Part shown: one piece after another, positions 7,773 through 15,894 of the stretch
Position numbering within the stretch: position 1 is the stretch's first letter
How the letters are laid out: each line of letters begins with the position of its first letter
Assembly (NCBI RefSeq): GCF_002321025.1
Contig: NZ_DCLL01000021.1
Location: 1 to 20,993, forward strand
Reading direction: 5' to 3'
DNA length: 20,993 nt
Source: Acinetobacter lwoffii
Lineage (GTDB): Bacteria > Pseudomonadota > Gammaproteobacteria > Pseudomonadales > Moraxellaceae
Notes under the pieces: generated by a model
Told to the model about the DNA's origin: nothing
Database searches by the model: none
The model's input: only the letters and a program-made list of their open reading frames with translations
Translations under genes and position numbers: made by a program

Positions 7773-7784
7773 TTGATCAGACTC

Positions 7785-7814
7785 AAAAAGCTATGATAAA
7801 TCATGGCTTTTTTT
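7785..7814 (+). terminator. Terminator of the 59-residue protein gene
   Basis: AAAAAGCTATGA (7785-7796), loop TAAA and TCATGGCTTTTT (7801-7812) form a 12-bp stem with one G-U pair, ending in a T7 run. Confidence 0.85.
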
Positions 7815-8009
7815 GTGGAAATTTTTAGGGAGTTGATGAGCAATATTTGATTCATCTTTCGCGCAAAGAGAAAATGGTGCTCTAATTTATCCAAATCTTT
7901 TTCAATTTTATTCTTAATACAGCAAACGAAATATTTAAGCTCTGTAAATACCCATCAAAATAAAATCCAGACCAGATTGATTTCATATTCGACATTTTAG
8001 CCGTCCATA

Positions 8010-8039
8010 AAAAAAGCCAATTCAAACATTGGCTTTTTT
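8010..8039. terminator. Terminator of the macro-domain-like gene (bidirectional shape)
   Basis: AAAAAAGCCAA (8010-8020) pairs perfectly with TTGGCTTTTTT (8029-8039) around an 8-nt loop. It lies 20 nt beyond the stop of the minus-strand gene and carries T runs on both strands. Confidence 0.88.
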
Positions 8040-8058
8040 GAAAGATATTTTGATAGCA

Positions 8059-8847
8059 CTAACGAATGCTTTTACGCGCTTTATTTTCCGGTTTCGGTGG
8101 CGCAATTTCTCGCTCACCTTGCCAGACATCAATAAAATCTTTCTCGTTAATATTATAAAGTTCCAGTAGCGCTAAAATCACGCCTCCAAATAACATGGCA
8201 CCTTCTGAATGGCTCTGAAAATCGACTAGCTTGGTATTCAGATTGTGCAGGATATCTTCAATTTCAAAGACACGTTCCCGCCCATTGCTGTCGGTCGGAT
8301 AGATCTGGGTATTTAAAATAATTCTCGCCAAGCTTTTTTCATTTTCGGTCAAAGGCAGTTCTTCAATCAACTCATCACTGGCCGGAGTTAAAATGACCGA
8401 ATCACGGAATATGGTGTGTAAAAAATTTGCGCTTAATTTTGGCAGCGGCTTTTCGACAAAAGGACGGAAAGATTGCGGGAAAATCACATTACGTGAGATG
8501 CCTTTAAACATTGGGGCAATTTCCTCGACCTTATAGCCTGCGATCCCACAGCCTAAGGAAGTGATAAAATATTTATTTTTAGGATGATTTTTGGTGTAAA
8601 TCTTAAAGTCATCAATATAGTGCTGAATTTGTGAGAGCGGCATTTGTTGCAAATGCTCGTTCATGGTGGGGATGGCATAGCTCTGACCCGCCCAGCCACG
8701 ACCCATGCCCATGACCGCACCAAAATGCTCAAGTGCCGTTCTAGCGGCTCCACCACCATGCTGGCCAGCCAGGTTGCTGCCGAACACAAAAACGGTATTT
8801 TCTGGAAGGGATTTAACAATACTTTCATCGTGATAGTGGTAAGTCAT
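8059..8847 (-). CDS. Macro-domain-like protein, A1S_2505-type
   Basis: A 262-residue cytosolic protein. Residues 18-125 carry the pattern of a macro-domain-like family that occurs in phages and bacteria: VFVFGSNLAGQHGGGAA (19-35), YAIPT (57-61) and FITSLGCGIAGYK (94-106), then APMF. The glycine-rich turns look like an ADP-ribose-type ligand site, and NCBI uses the name A1S_2505 family phage non-structural protein for such sequences. Residues 130-262 form a further helical, acidic region (ELPLTENEKSLARIILN, then ALLELYNINEKDFIDVW) that I do not recognise. No prophage genes surround it, so it may be a domesticated phage gene or a housekeeping ADP-ribose-related protein. No clear Shine-Dalgarno precedes the ATG. 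Confidence 0.7.
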   Translation of the reverse strand: MTYHYHDESIVKSLPENTVFVFGSNLAGQHGGGAARTALEHFGAVMGMGRGWAGQSYAIPTMNEHLQQMPLSQIQHYIDDFKIYTKNHPKNKYFITSLGCGIAGYKVEEIAPMFKGISRNVIFPQSFRPFVEKPLPKLSANFLHTIFRDSVILTPASDELIEELPLTENEKSLARIILNTQIYPTDSNGRERVFEIEDILHNLNTKLVDFQSHSEGAMLFGGVILALLELYNINEKDFIDVWQGEREIAPPKPENKARKSIR

Positions 8848-9211
8848 AATTGTCGATTCTAGGCCATCCTGATCTTCATGTTGCCCGTGAAATGAATAGG
8901 GGTCAAGGCATTATTCTGCAGCGCTATCCAAACAGATAAGTCAATATTCCACCCATGCGCTAGAATATGATGCCGAGTGCGCCCAAATAAAGCTGCTGGC
9001 TAAAAATGCTTGGTTTGTTCTGTCTTTGTTCGCTTTGTAACTGTATATTTTTTGATGATTTTTCAAACCAGATGGCGATTAAAGTGCTAACAAATAATGA
9101 GTAGTAATATTGTTTTATTTTACCAAACAGAAACCTAAGCAGGGATTGAGTAATTCAAATTTGCCCTCATAATAAATCACGTCTATATCCGCAGCGAAGT
9201 CAGCGAAAGCT
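8848..9211. other. 364-bp divergent intergenic region upstream of uvrB
   Basis: Contains the leader of the minus-strand macro-like gene and the promoter region of uvrB. No reading frame, RNA gene or LexA-like palindrome was recognised. Confidence 0.45.
9146..9173 (+). promoter_or_regulatory. Probable uvrB promoter
   Basis: TTGAGT (9146-9151) and CATAAT (9168-9173) are 16 bp apart and lie about 40 bp before the uvrB ATG. No SOS box was seen overlapping it. Confidence 0.4.
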
Positions 9212-11233
9212 ATGAGTGATAAAAAGCCCTTTGAATTAGTGACCAGTTATCAACCAGCAGGCGATCAGCCACAGGCCATTGCAAAGCTGGTCAAAGGCAT
9301 TGAACAGGGTTTTCATGATCAGCTTTTACTGGGGGTAACAGGCTCTGGTAAGACCTATACCATGGCCAATGTCATTGCCCAGACCCAGCGTCCGACCATA
9401 GTCATGGCACATAACAAAACCTTGGCTGCGCAGCTTTACGGCGAATTTAAAGCGTTTTTCCCGAATAACGCCGTTGAGTATTTTGTCAGTTATTATGATT
9501 ATTATCAGCCAGAAGCCTATGTTCCATCTTCAGATACTTTTATCGAGAAAGATGCTGCAATTAATGACCATATTGACCAGATGCGCCTTTCCGCGACCCG
9601 TTCACTCTTAGAGCGACGTGATGCGATTATTGTCGCATCGGTGTCTGCCATTTATGGTTTGGGTGATCCGAATGCCTATATGAGCATGTTGCTGCATGTG
9701 GTGGAAGGCGATCGCATTGGCCGTGATGATATTATTCGCCGTCTGGTCGAGATGCAGTATTCGCGTAACGAACTGGAATTTCTGCGTGGTACTTATCGTA
9801 TTCGCGGCGAAATTATTGATATTTTCCCGGCAGAATCGGATCAGGATGCGATCCGGATTGAACTGTTTGATGATGAAGTTGACTCCATTCGCTGGTTTGA
9901 TCCGCTGACCGGGAAAATGGTTCGTAAAGTGCCTCGCGTCACTATTTATCCTAAAAGCCATTATGTTACGCCGAAAGACAATTTATCCCGTGCGATTGAA
10001 ACCATCCGAGACGAACTCAAAGAGCGACTGGTGTTCTTCCGTGAAAATGACAAGCTGCTGGAAGCCCAGCGCATCGAGCAGCGCACACGCTATGATCTGG
10101 AAATGATGCAACAACTGGGTTATACCAACGGCATTGAAAACTATTCACGGCATTTGTCGGGCCGTTCTGCGGGTGAAGCACCACCAACCTTGTTCGATTA
10201 TATTCCGGATGATGCCTTGCTGATTATTGATGAGTCACATGTGACGGTGCCGCAGATTGGCGCCATGTATAAGGGCGACCGTTCGCGTAAAGAAAATCTG
10301 GTGAATTACGGGTTCCGTTTGCCAAGCGCGCTGGATAACCGGCCGATGAAATTTGAGGAATGGGAACGGATTGTGCCGACGACTGTTTATGTCAGCGCAA
10401 CGCCCGCACGTTACGAGCTGGAAAAGTCCCAGCAGATTGTCGAGCAGGTGGTACGTCCGACTGGTCTGATCGATCCGGAAATTGAAATTCGTCCAGTTCT
10501 GACGCAGGTCGATGATGTGCTTTCAGAAATTAATCTACGTAAAGATATTAATGAGCGGGTGCTGGTTACGACCTTGACTAAGCGTATGGCCGAAGATTTA
10601 ACTTCTTATTTGAAAGAGTATGGGATTAAGGTTGCTTATTTACACTCGGATATCGATACCGTCGAGCGGGTCAAAATCATTCATGAACTGCGTACTGGGG
10701 TGCATGATGTACTGGTCGGGATTAACCTGCTGCGTGAAGGGCTGGATATGCCGGAAGTGTCACTGGTTGCTATTCTGGATGCGGATAAAGAAGGTTTCCT
10801 GCGTTCCGAGCGCTCTCTCATTCAGACCATTGGCCGCGCTGCGCGTAACCTGAAAGGTAAGGCGATTCTGTATGCAGACCGAATCACTGATTCGATGCAG
10901 AAAGCCATTGATGAGACAGATCGTCGTCGTGCCAAGCAGATTCAGTTTAATGAAGAACATGGCATTACCCCGCGCAGTGCAGTGCGTCAGGTGATCAAGG
11001 AAATTGATACCGGTGAAGTATTGGATGATGATTCAATTGAATTGAAAGCCTCGGATCAGGCACGTGCGATCAGTGCAGATGAGCGGCATATCATGGCAGA
11101 TCCAAAAATGTTTGCGAAACACATTAACAAGCTTGAAAAGGAAATGCTGAAAGCTTCCAAAGAGCTGCAGTTTGAGCAGGCTGCGCGTATGCGTGATGAA
11201 ATTGTGCGTTTAAAAGCCCAGATGTTTGATTGA
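9212..11233 (+). CDS. uvrB: Excinuclease ABC subunit B
   Basis: The damage-verification helicase-like subunit of nucleotide excision repair; UvrA loads it and it recruits UvrC for incision. The 673-residue length is normal. Visible features in order are Walker A GVTGSGKT (41-48), the beta-hairpin that clamps DNA (SYYDYYQPEAY, 93-103), the DESH Walker B box (340-343), and helicase motifs VSATPAR (393-399) and QTIGRAARN (537-545). The C-terminal UVR motif (about 634-670, with KELQFEQAARMRDEI) binds UvrC. All are intact. The ribosome-binding site (GCGAAAGC) is weak but the N-terminal MSDKKPFELVTSYQPAGDQP matches the family start. It stands as a single gene. Confidence 0.98.
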   Translation: MSDKKPFELVTSYQPAGDQPQAIAKLVKGIEQGFHDQLLLGVTGSGKTYTMANVIAQTQRPTIVMAHNKTLAAQLYGEFKAFFPNNAVEYFVSYYDYYQPEAYVPSSDTFIEKDAAINDHIDQMRLSATRSLLERRDAIIVASVSAIYGLGDPNAYMSMLLHVVEGDRIGRDDIIRRLVEMQYSRNELEFLRGTYRIRGEIIDIFPAESDQDAIRIELFDDEVDSIRWFDPLTGKMVRKVPRVTIYPKSHYVTPKDNLSRAIETIRDELKERLVFFRENDKLLEAQRIEQRTRYDLEMMQQLGYTNGIENYSRHLSGRSAGEAPPTLFDYIPDDALLIIDESHVTVPQIGAMYKGDRSRKENLVNYGFRLPSALDNRPMKFEEWERIVPTTVYVSATPARYELEKSQQIVEQVVRPTGLIDPEIEIRPVLTQVDDVLSEINLRKDINERVLVTTLTKRMAEDLTSYLKEYGIKVAYLHSDIDTVERVKIIHELRTGVHDVLVGINLLREGLDMPEVSLVAILDADKEGFLRSERSLIQTIGRAARNLKGKAILYADRITDSMQKAIDETDRRRAKQIQFNEEHGITPRSAVRQVIKEIDTGEVLDDDSIELKASDQARAISADERHIMADPKMFAKHINKLEKEMLKASKELQFEQAARMRDEIVRLKAQMFD

Positions 11234-11377
11234 TTGTTGTTGCATTAAATCTTATTTAAATGACGTAAAATCAATCACAAAGAAAACATAATGTAACAAA
11301 TTTAGGAATTGGATAAAGCTATTGTATGAACAGAAATTTTTAAATAAATATTTTGTGAACATGCAATAGGTATCTTT

Positions 11378-11965
11378 ATGACAACTCAAAAATTTTCACG
11401 TACTGGATTAAAGCTGGCAAAAATTGCGGTGGGTAGTGCGGTTCTTCTTGGTTTGGGCGCCGCTACCATGGCTTATGCGAAAGACGAGCCATTACCGACC
11501 ATTGAGAAAGTTGAACTGGACCGTTATCTGGGAACATGGTACGAAGTAGCACGCAAACCTTTGTATTTTCAAAACAAGTGTGATCGCGATGTCACAGCGA
11601 CCTATACTTTAAATGAAAATGGCAATATCGTGGTGGATAACCGCTGCATTAAAAAAGATGGTGGACAAACCCAGTCATTGGGCGAGGCATTTGTGCAAAA
11701 TCCACCGCAGAATACCAAGTTAAAAGTCAGTTTCTTACCAGACTTTATTCGTTGGATTCCGGTCGCTCGTGGCGATTATTGGGTCTTAAAACTGGATGAA
11801 AATTATCAAACTGTTCTGGTCGGTGAGCCAAAACGTAAATATATGTGGATACTCTCACGTGATCCGCAATTGGATAAAAATGTGGTGAATGAATATTTAC
11901 AATATGCACAGTCTGTCGGTTATGACCTGAGTGATGTAATTCATACCAAACAAACTCAAAGATAA
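11378..11965 (+). CDS. Blc-type lipocalin with cleavable signal peptide
   Basis: A 195-residue exported lipocalin. It has the family signature GTWYEVAR (52-59), the matching strand region DVTATYTLNENGNIVVDN and the C-terminal MWILSRDPQ motif of bacterial lipocalin Blc, which binds fatty acids or lysophospholipids and is linked to envelope stress. The signal sequence has a basic N-region, a hydrophobic stretch (about 17-30) and an AYA cleavage site after residue 34. There is no lipobox cysteine, so unlike E. coli Blc this is probably a soluble periplasmic protein. C68 and C90 could form a disulfide. Single gene with a strong terminator. Confidence 0.9.
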   Translation: MTTQKFSRTGLKLAKIAVGSAVLLGLGAATMAYAKDEPLPTIEKVELDRYLGTWYEVARKPLYFQNKCDRDVTATYTLNENGNIVVDNRCIKKDGGQTQSLGEAFVQNPPQNTKLKVSFLPDFIRWIPVARGDYWVLKLDENYQTVLVGEPKRKYMWILSRDPQLDKNVVNEYLQYAQSVGYDLSDVIHTKQTQR

Positions 11966-11983
11966 AAAGATCGTCTTAATGGG

Positions 11984-12007
11984 AACCATGCTATGGCATG
12001 GTTTTTT
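11984..12007 (+). terminator. Terminator of the lipocalin gene
   Basis: A perfect 8-bp stem, AACCATGC (11984-11991) with GCATGGTT (11996-12003), a TATG loop and a T run. Confidence 0.92.
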
Positions 12008-12127
12008 ATTTTATGAGTCGAAAGACAATCTAAAATCGAGAGATAACTACATTTTAAATAGATGAAGCATCAAGCTTTCTATTGTACTAATCGTTATAAT
12101 GCCGGCGAATGAAAGTAGAGTTTAACT

Positions 12128-13066
12128 ATGTATAAAGGCATCGCGTTATCTGTCTTGGCCTCTGTGGTTTTTGGAGTGCTCTATATATTTACGCCCTTTT
12201 TACAGCCTTTAGACAGTGAACAGACTTTTGCTTGGCGTATGCTGGCGACTTTACCATTTCTGACTGCATTTATGTGGTGGTCGGGTGATCTGAAACATAT
12301 TAGCAATATCTTTAAGCGGGTGTTGCAACAGCCTTCATTCTTGATCTGGTTGCTGATCAGTTCACTGTTGTGTACCACGCAATTGTGGTTATTTTTATGG
12401 GGGCCTATCAATGGCCGTGGCCTCGAAGTCTCGCTCGGTTATTTTCTCCTGCCTCTGGTGATGGTGCTGGTCGGTTGTGCGCTTTACAAAGAAAAATTGT
12501 CATCTTTCCAGATGGTCGCCGTTGCTCTGGCAGTGTTGGGAGTAGGACATGAAATCTGGCGGATCGGTTCAATCGCATGGGAAACGGTTTATGTCGCTTT
12601 AGCTTATCCACTTTATTTCTTTATGCGGCGTAAATTTGCGACCGATCATCTTGGTGGATTCTGGTGGGATCTATTCCTGATTTTGCCTGTGGCATGTTAT
12701 TTGGGCTTTATCTATAGCGATTCCATGCCGCTCATGTTGAATCATTCCCACTTGATCTTGGCAGTTCTTGGATTAGGCTTTTTAAGTGCGCTCGGTTTAG
12801 GTAGTTATATTTTGGCTAGCCGATATTTACCCTTTGTCATCTTTGGGCTGTTGAGTTATCTGGAGCCGGTACTGCTTGCTTTTGCCTCGATGGCACTGGG
12901 TGAGCGTGTGGAATCAGGTGAATGGCTGACCTATATTCCAATCTGGTTGGCTGTTTTACTGTTGATTGTGGAAGGAATATTGCATTTAAAACAGCAGCAG
13001 CTGAAAAAAAATGAGCTGGCAAATAAAGCTGCACAGCTAGAAAAAATCAGAAAAAATAATGAATAA
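12128..13066 (+). CDS. RarD-like EamA-family transporter
   Basis: A 312-residue inner-membrane protein with about ten hydrophobic segments in two EamA repeats, the drug/metabolite transporter topology. Features such as the early FAWRML segment, the phrase NGRGLEVSLGYFLLPLVMVLVG and the following YKEKLSSFQ match the RarD branch (annotated from E. coli as chloramphenicol-sensitive protein; substrate unknown). The C-terminal tail from about residue 280 is a charged, Lys/Gln-rich helix that probably lies in the cytosol. A consensus TATAAT lies at 12095-12100, but no good -35 box is seen. No terminator is visible after its stop; the insertion sequence begins 36 bp downstream. Confidence 0.82.
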   Translation: MYKGIALSVLASVVFGVLYIFTPFLQPLDSEQTFAWRMLATLPFLTAFMWWSGDLKHISNIFKRVLQQPSFLIWLLISSLLCTTQLWLFLWGPINGRGLEVSLGYFLLPLVMVLVGCALYKEKLSSFQMVAVALAVLGVGHEIWRIGSIAWETVYVALAYPLYFFMRRKFATDHLGGFWWDLFLILPVACYLGFIYSDSMPLMLNHSHLILAVLGLGFLSALGLGSYILASRYLPFVIFGLLSYLEPVLLAFASMALGERVESGEWLTYIPIWLAVLLLIVEGILHLKQQQLKKNELANKAAQLEKIRKNNE

Positions 13067-13101
13067 TGTGGTTTGCATAAGCATTATATTCGTCAGACAA
13101 T

Positions 13102-13119
13102 AGACTTCCGTCATAAATC
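13102..13119 (+). repeat. Left terminal inverted repeat of the IS
   Basis: Matches the right end at 14033-14050 in 17 of 18 positions when reversed; preceded by target duplication AAT. Confidence 0.88.
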
Positions 13120-13173
13120 AAAAAATGTACAATTTATTTGATCTTAAATTAATCAGCAAAATTATTTAATTCA

Positions 13174-13593
13174 ATGGATAATCCTTGGATGAAATTCAAA
13201 GATATTCAAAAATTATCAGACGTTAAGTTTCGTAGGCTTACCGGTGTTAGTTGGGCTACATTTAACCTGATGTTGGCCGAGCTAAATAAGCAGTTACCTC
13301 GTCATATTGGTAAAGGACGACCGCATAAATTACCGTTAGAAGATCGTTTGCTCTTATGTATAGAATATTGGAGAGAATATCGAACATTTTTCCATCTTGG
13401 TATAAGTTACGGTGTATCTGAAACGAGTGCAATTCGTATCACACGTGTTATTGAAGATACCTTAATCCGTTCTGGAAAATTCAACTTGCCAAAACAACTT
13501 CCTAATCGAGATGAAGTGGATTGGGAAGTTGTTGTGATTGATGCCACTGAAATATTAGTTCAACGTCCAAAAAAAACAGAAGAAATGGTATAG
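13174..13593 (+). CDS. IS5-family transposase, N-terminal part (frame 1)
   Basis: 139 residues comprising the helix-turn-helix DNA-binding region (GVSWATFNLMLAELNKQ, then LPLEDRLLLCIEYWREYRTF) and the first catalytic aspartate in VVVIDATEI (about residue 123). Translation in this frame ends at a TAG (13591-13593) shortly after the A8 tract at 13569-13576. The family sequence, which continues RPKKxQKK then YSGKKKRHT, is found in the frame one base further on. So this is either the upstream product of a programmed frameshift or transcript slippage, or a transposase broken by a one-base insertion. Codon use is more AT-rich than in the neighbouring genes. Confidence 0.85.
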   Translation: MDNPWMKFKDIQKLSDVKFRRLTGVSWATFNLMLAELNKQLPRHIGKGRPHKLPLEDRLLLCIEYWREYRTFFHLGISYGVSETSAIRITRVIEDTLIRSGKFNLPKQLPNRDEVDWEVVVIDATEILVQRPKKTEEMV

Positions 13594-14041
13594 CGGTAAA
13601 AAAAAGCGACATACCTTTAAATTTCAGCTATCTATGCACTATACAACAGGTGAAATACTGAGTGTATGTGGAAGTCATGGAAGCATGCATGATTTTAAAA
13701 TATTTAAAAAAAGCATGAGGAAATTAAAATTTAAGCCCTTTTTTATCGTTGATAAGGGGTATTTAGGGATAAAGAAATTGGGTTTTGGATGCCTCATGCC
13801 ATCTAAAGCAAAGAAAACTGAAAAACTAGATTCTGAATTAAAAAAGTTAAATAGAGAGATTGGTCGTAGACGAATTCAAGTAGAGCATGTATTTGGAAGG
13901 ATGAAATGTTTTAAGATTTTATCTTGTGTATATAGAAATCGTCGTAAAAGATTAAACCTGCGGTTTAATTTACTTGCTGGCATATACAATTTAGATTGGG
14001 TGAAAGATAAACAATTAAATTGGTTGAAAAATGATTTATGA
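13559..14041 (+). CDS. IS5-family transposase, C-terminal part (frame 2)
   Basis: This frame opens after a TAG at 13556 and runs to 14041. It starts with NVQKKQKKWYSGKKKRHTFKFQ, read here as continuing the N-terminal part. It holds the second catalytic aspartate (FFIVDKGYLG) and the glutamate (RIQVEHVFGRMK) of the DDE triad; with ID in the first part the triad is complete. An internal ATG at 13634 would yield only a partial catalytic domain. Joining the parts at the A8 tract (removal of one A, or a +1 shift) gives about 288 residues, normal for the family. Confidence 0.85.
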   Translation, partial: FNVQKKQKKWYSGKKKRHTFKFQLSMHYTTGEILSVCGSHGSMHDFKIFKKSMRKLKFKPFFIVDKGYLGIKKLGFGCLMPSKAKKTEKLDSELKKLNREIGRRRIQVEHVFGRMKCFKILSCVYRNRRKRLNLRFNLLAGIYNLDWVKDKQLNWLKNDL

Positions 14042-14050
14042 AGGAAGTCT
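14033..14050 (-). repeat. Right terminal inverted repeat of the IS
   Basis: Inverse of the left end with one mismatch at the ninth base; followed by target duplication AAT at 14051-14053. It overlaps the last codons of the transposase. Confidence 0.88.
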
Positions 14051-14127
14051 AATATTGACCTGATTATTTTTAAAATCATCTACCATTTTATTTAAAATAA
14101 TGTTTTCGATATATTAAGGGGATAAAC

Positions 14128-14754
14128 ATGTCACAGATTGCGATTCCATATCAGTTACGTGCACGTTTATCACAACTGGAACCAAGTCTGGATTTAAATT
14201 GGGAGCGAGAGCTTCGTACTATTCTGGCAGAAGTTTCACCCGAATTAAAAGAAAGTATTGATTTTCAAATTTTAAAGCCCAAGAAAATTCTTTGGGATCA
14301 GGAAATGGATCAATACCGCTATCAGGCTCAACATTCGGTAGAACGTCTTAGCCAAAAATTTCTCAATGACCGGATGCGTTACTATGCCAGTACCTTTGGC
14401 TTGTCACTGAAAAGTTTGCAGGGTTTGAATGATAGCTTGCAAATTGCGGACTACTTAGAAAACGTACTTGAACAAATCGATAAAATTGACGTCAATGAAA
14501 ATTTTCAGATGCAGCGTGAAAAGCTGGAACTGCGTCGTACATTTTTATTAAATGCTGCTGAGATTATTCGTGGTCTTCGCTTACAGCCGGTTGAAGGGGG
14601 GCGTCAGCTTACCGAACAGCAAATCAAATGCTTTATTATTGAAGTTTTTATCAAGCAGCAATTGTTGGGTTATTGGTATAAGCCGCTATTAAAAAAACAG
14701 ACTGCAGAAATGACGCATCCACTTTTCCGTTATTTCCTCATTAAAGAGCAGTAG
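14128..14754 (+). CDS. Unknown protein, N-terminal part of an amber-interrupted gene
   Basis: 208 residues beginning MSQIAIPYQLRARLSQLE, with a strong Shine-Dalgarno (AAGGGG, 8 nt upstream). It is largely alpha-helical and charged, with no signal peptide, membrane segment or family that I recognise. It ends at TAG 14752-14754 after ...FLIKEQ. The same frame stays open beyond the TAG into the next part, so this is probably the first third of a roughly 576-codon gene. The IS element ends 77 bp upstream and may have displaced or replaced the original promoter. Confidence 0.7.
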   Translation: MSQIAIPYQLRARLSQLEPSLDLNWERELRTILAEVSPELKESIDFQILKPKKILWDQEMDQYRYQAQHSVERLSQKFLNDRMRYYASTFGLSLKSLQGLNDSLQIADYLENVLEQIDKIDVNENFQMQREKLELRRTFLLNAAEIIRGLRLQPVEGGRQLTEQQIKCFIIEVFIKQQLLGYWYKPLLKKQTAEMTHPLFRYFLIKEQ

Positions 14755-14808
14755 ATTCTTCATTTTGATATTGTCCGTACCTCGCAATTTCTATTTATCG
14801 TTGCGCCG

Positions 14809-15858
14809 GTGATGGATGTGCAGCAAAACTCGTATTCTATTCGTCGTTTCCTGATTGAAGAAAAAGGTGCACTTGAAGATCAGGTCTATCTGAATATCCT
14901 GATTCTGGACTTGCAGGATGACATGGATGAAGCGGTGGTAGAAACCCTGAAATCACAGATGCAGCGGATGGTGACTTTACAGAGTCAGATTCATTTGGAT
15001 GTAACCGACATTGTGCATACACTGGAACAGGTGTCTGAACAGAAGTTATTACCTTTACTGGTTGAGCCCATTCACGTTGTAGAGAAAAATGCCGATGTGG
15101 TGGCACAACGTCACTTGAAACAGTTTGAAGAAATTATGACGCGTGAATTGCTTTTGCCGATGCGGGATGCCATTCGTGATCATTTATCGCATATTGAAGA
15201 GTTTGATTATCTGTATCTGCATGTCCATAAAATATTTACAGAAATTCTGGCCTATTACCGCGATTTCAAGTCCCAGCCGGGTTTCATGTTTAATCAGTAC
15301 ATCCAGAATTTTGAATATAAGCTGCTGGCTTTTATCCGTTTACTGGAAAAGCGTAAAGCGGAAACCTTTATTCCTACCTACCGTAATGAATGGCAAGTCA
15401 TGCATCAGCGTTCACAGCAGGCTGTTTTGGATATTCAAAATACGATTTCTGAAAATGTACAGCAATACCGGGATCTGAAAAAATATATTAATACACTGCA
15501 GCGGCAAAAAGTGGATGAAGAGAAAAAATCCGTATTTAAAAAGTTATGGCGTAAAAATAATTTCGATAAGGCAATTGATACCGCGCTCAACCAATTACAG
15601 CAGTTAAAGCGCAGTATGTTTCTGGAAATTATTCAGGTGCCAAGAACACATGAAAACTGTAGTGTATTTCTGGAATTTGAAAGTTTGCAGCATTTGCAGC
15701 AGGTTGATCGCCACTATGCTTTTCCCTCTGGGGATAATGGCCTGACCCGTTTACCTTTGCTTATTCACTTGCCCGAAACCTATGATGATTTCGATGTAGA
15801 AAACTTCAATGCCTCCATGAGTCTGGACATGAATTTTTCAGCAGGGAGTAGAATCTAG
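14809..15858 (+). CDS. Unknown protein, C-terminal part of an amber-interrupted gene
   Basis: As called from GTG 14809 (or ATG 14812), 349 residues, acidic and helical, with coiled-coil-like heptads around 195-285 and a Lys-rich stretch (EEKKSVFKKLWRKNNF, about 238-253). No domain recognised. No Shine-Dalgarno precedes the GTG or ATG. The frame is open from codon 14755 directly after the upstream TAG (ILHFDIVRTSQFLFIVAP leads into it), and both parts are in the same frame. The best reading is one gene, 14128-15858, with a premature amber codon. The 3' part may therefore be silent, or made at low level by readthrough or internal initiation. Confidence 0.6.
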   Translation: MMDVQQNSYSIRRFLIEEKGALEDQVYLNILILDLQDDMDEAVVETLKSQMQRMVTLQSQIHLDVTDIVHTLEQVSEQKLLPLLVEPIHVVEKNADVVAQRHLKQFEEIMTRELLLPMRDAIRDHLSHIEEFDYLYLHVHKIFTEILAYYRDFKSQPGFMFNQYIQNFEYKLLAFIRLLEKRKAETFIPTYRNEWQVMHQRSQQAVLDIQNTISENVQQYRDLKKYINTLQRQKVDEEKKSVFKKLWRKNNFDKAIDTALNQLQQLKRSMFLEIIQVPRTHENCSVFLEFESLQHLQQVDRHYAFPSGDNGLTRLPLLIHLPETYDDFDVENFNASMSLDMNFSAGSRI

Positions 15859-15876
15859 CCTGAACAGGGCGGGACG

Positions 15877-15894
15877 CTAAATTTTGAAATTTAG
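15877..15894. repeat. AT-rich palindrome between the unknown gene and gap
   Basis: CTAAATTT (15877-15884), TG, AAATTTAG (15887-15894): a perfect 8-bp inverted repeat 18 nt after the stop. Lacks a proper T run, so it is at best a weak terminator or a regulatory palindrome in the 276-bp gap leader. Confidence 0.4.

Larger units (their letters stand above)
13102..14050 (+). mobile_element. IS5-family insertion sequence, ISL2-type
   Basis: A 949-bp element bounded by 18-bp inverted repeats, AGACTTCCGTCATAAATC (13102-13119) and its inverse (14033-14050), differing at one base. It is flanked by AAT on both sides (13099-13101 and 14051-14053), a 3-bp ANT duplication as reported for the ISL2 group of IS5. 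It carries one transposase in two frames. It lies between the RarD-like gene and an unknown gene without breaking either. Confidence 0.88.

Noticed and set aside
14809..14814. GTG/ATG at 14809-14814 as a true independent start
   Set aside because: No Shine-Dalgarno, and the frame is open and protein-like all the way back to the upstream TAG.
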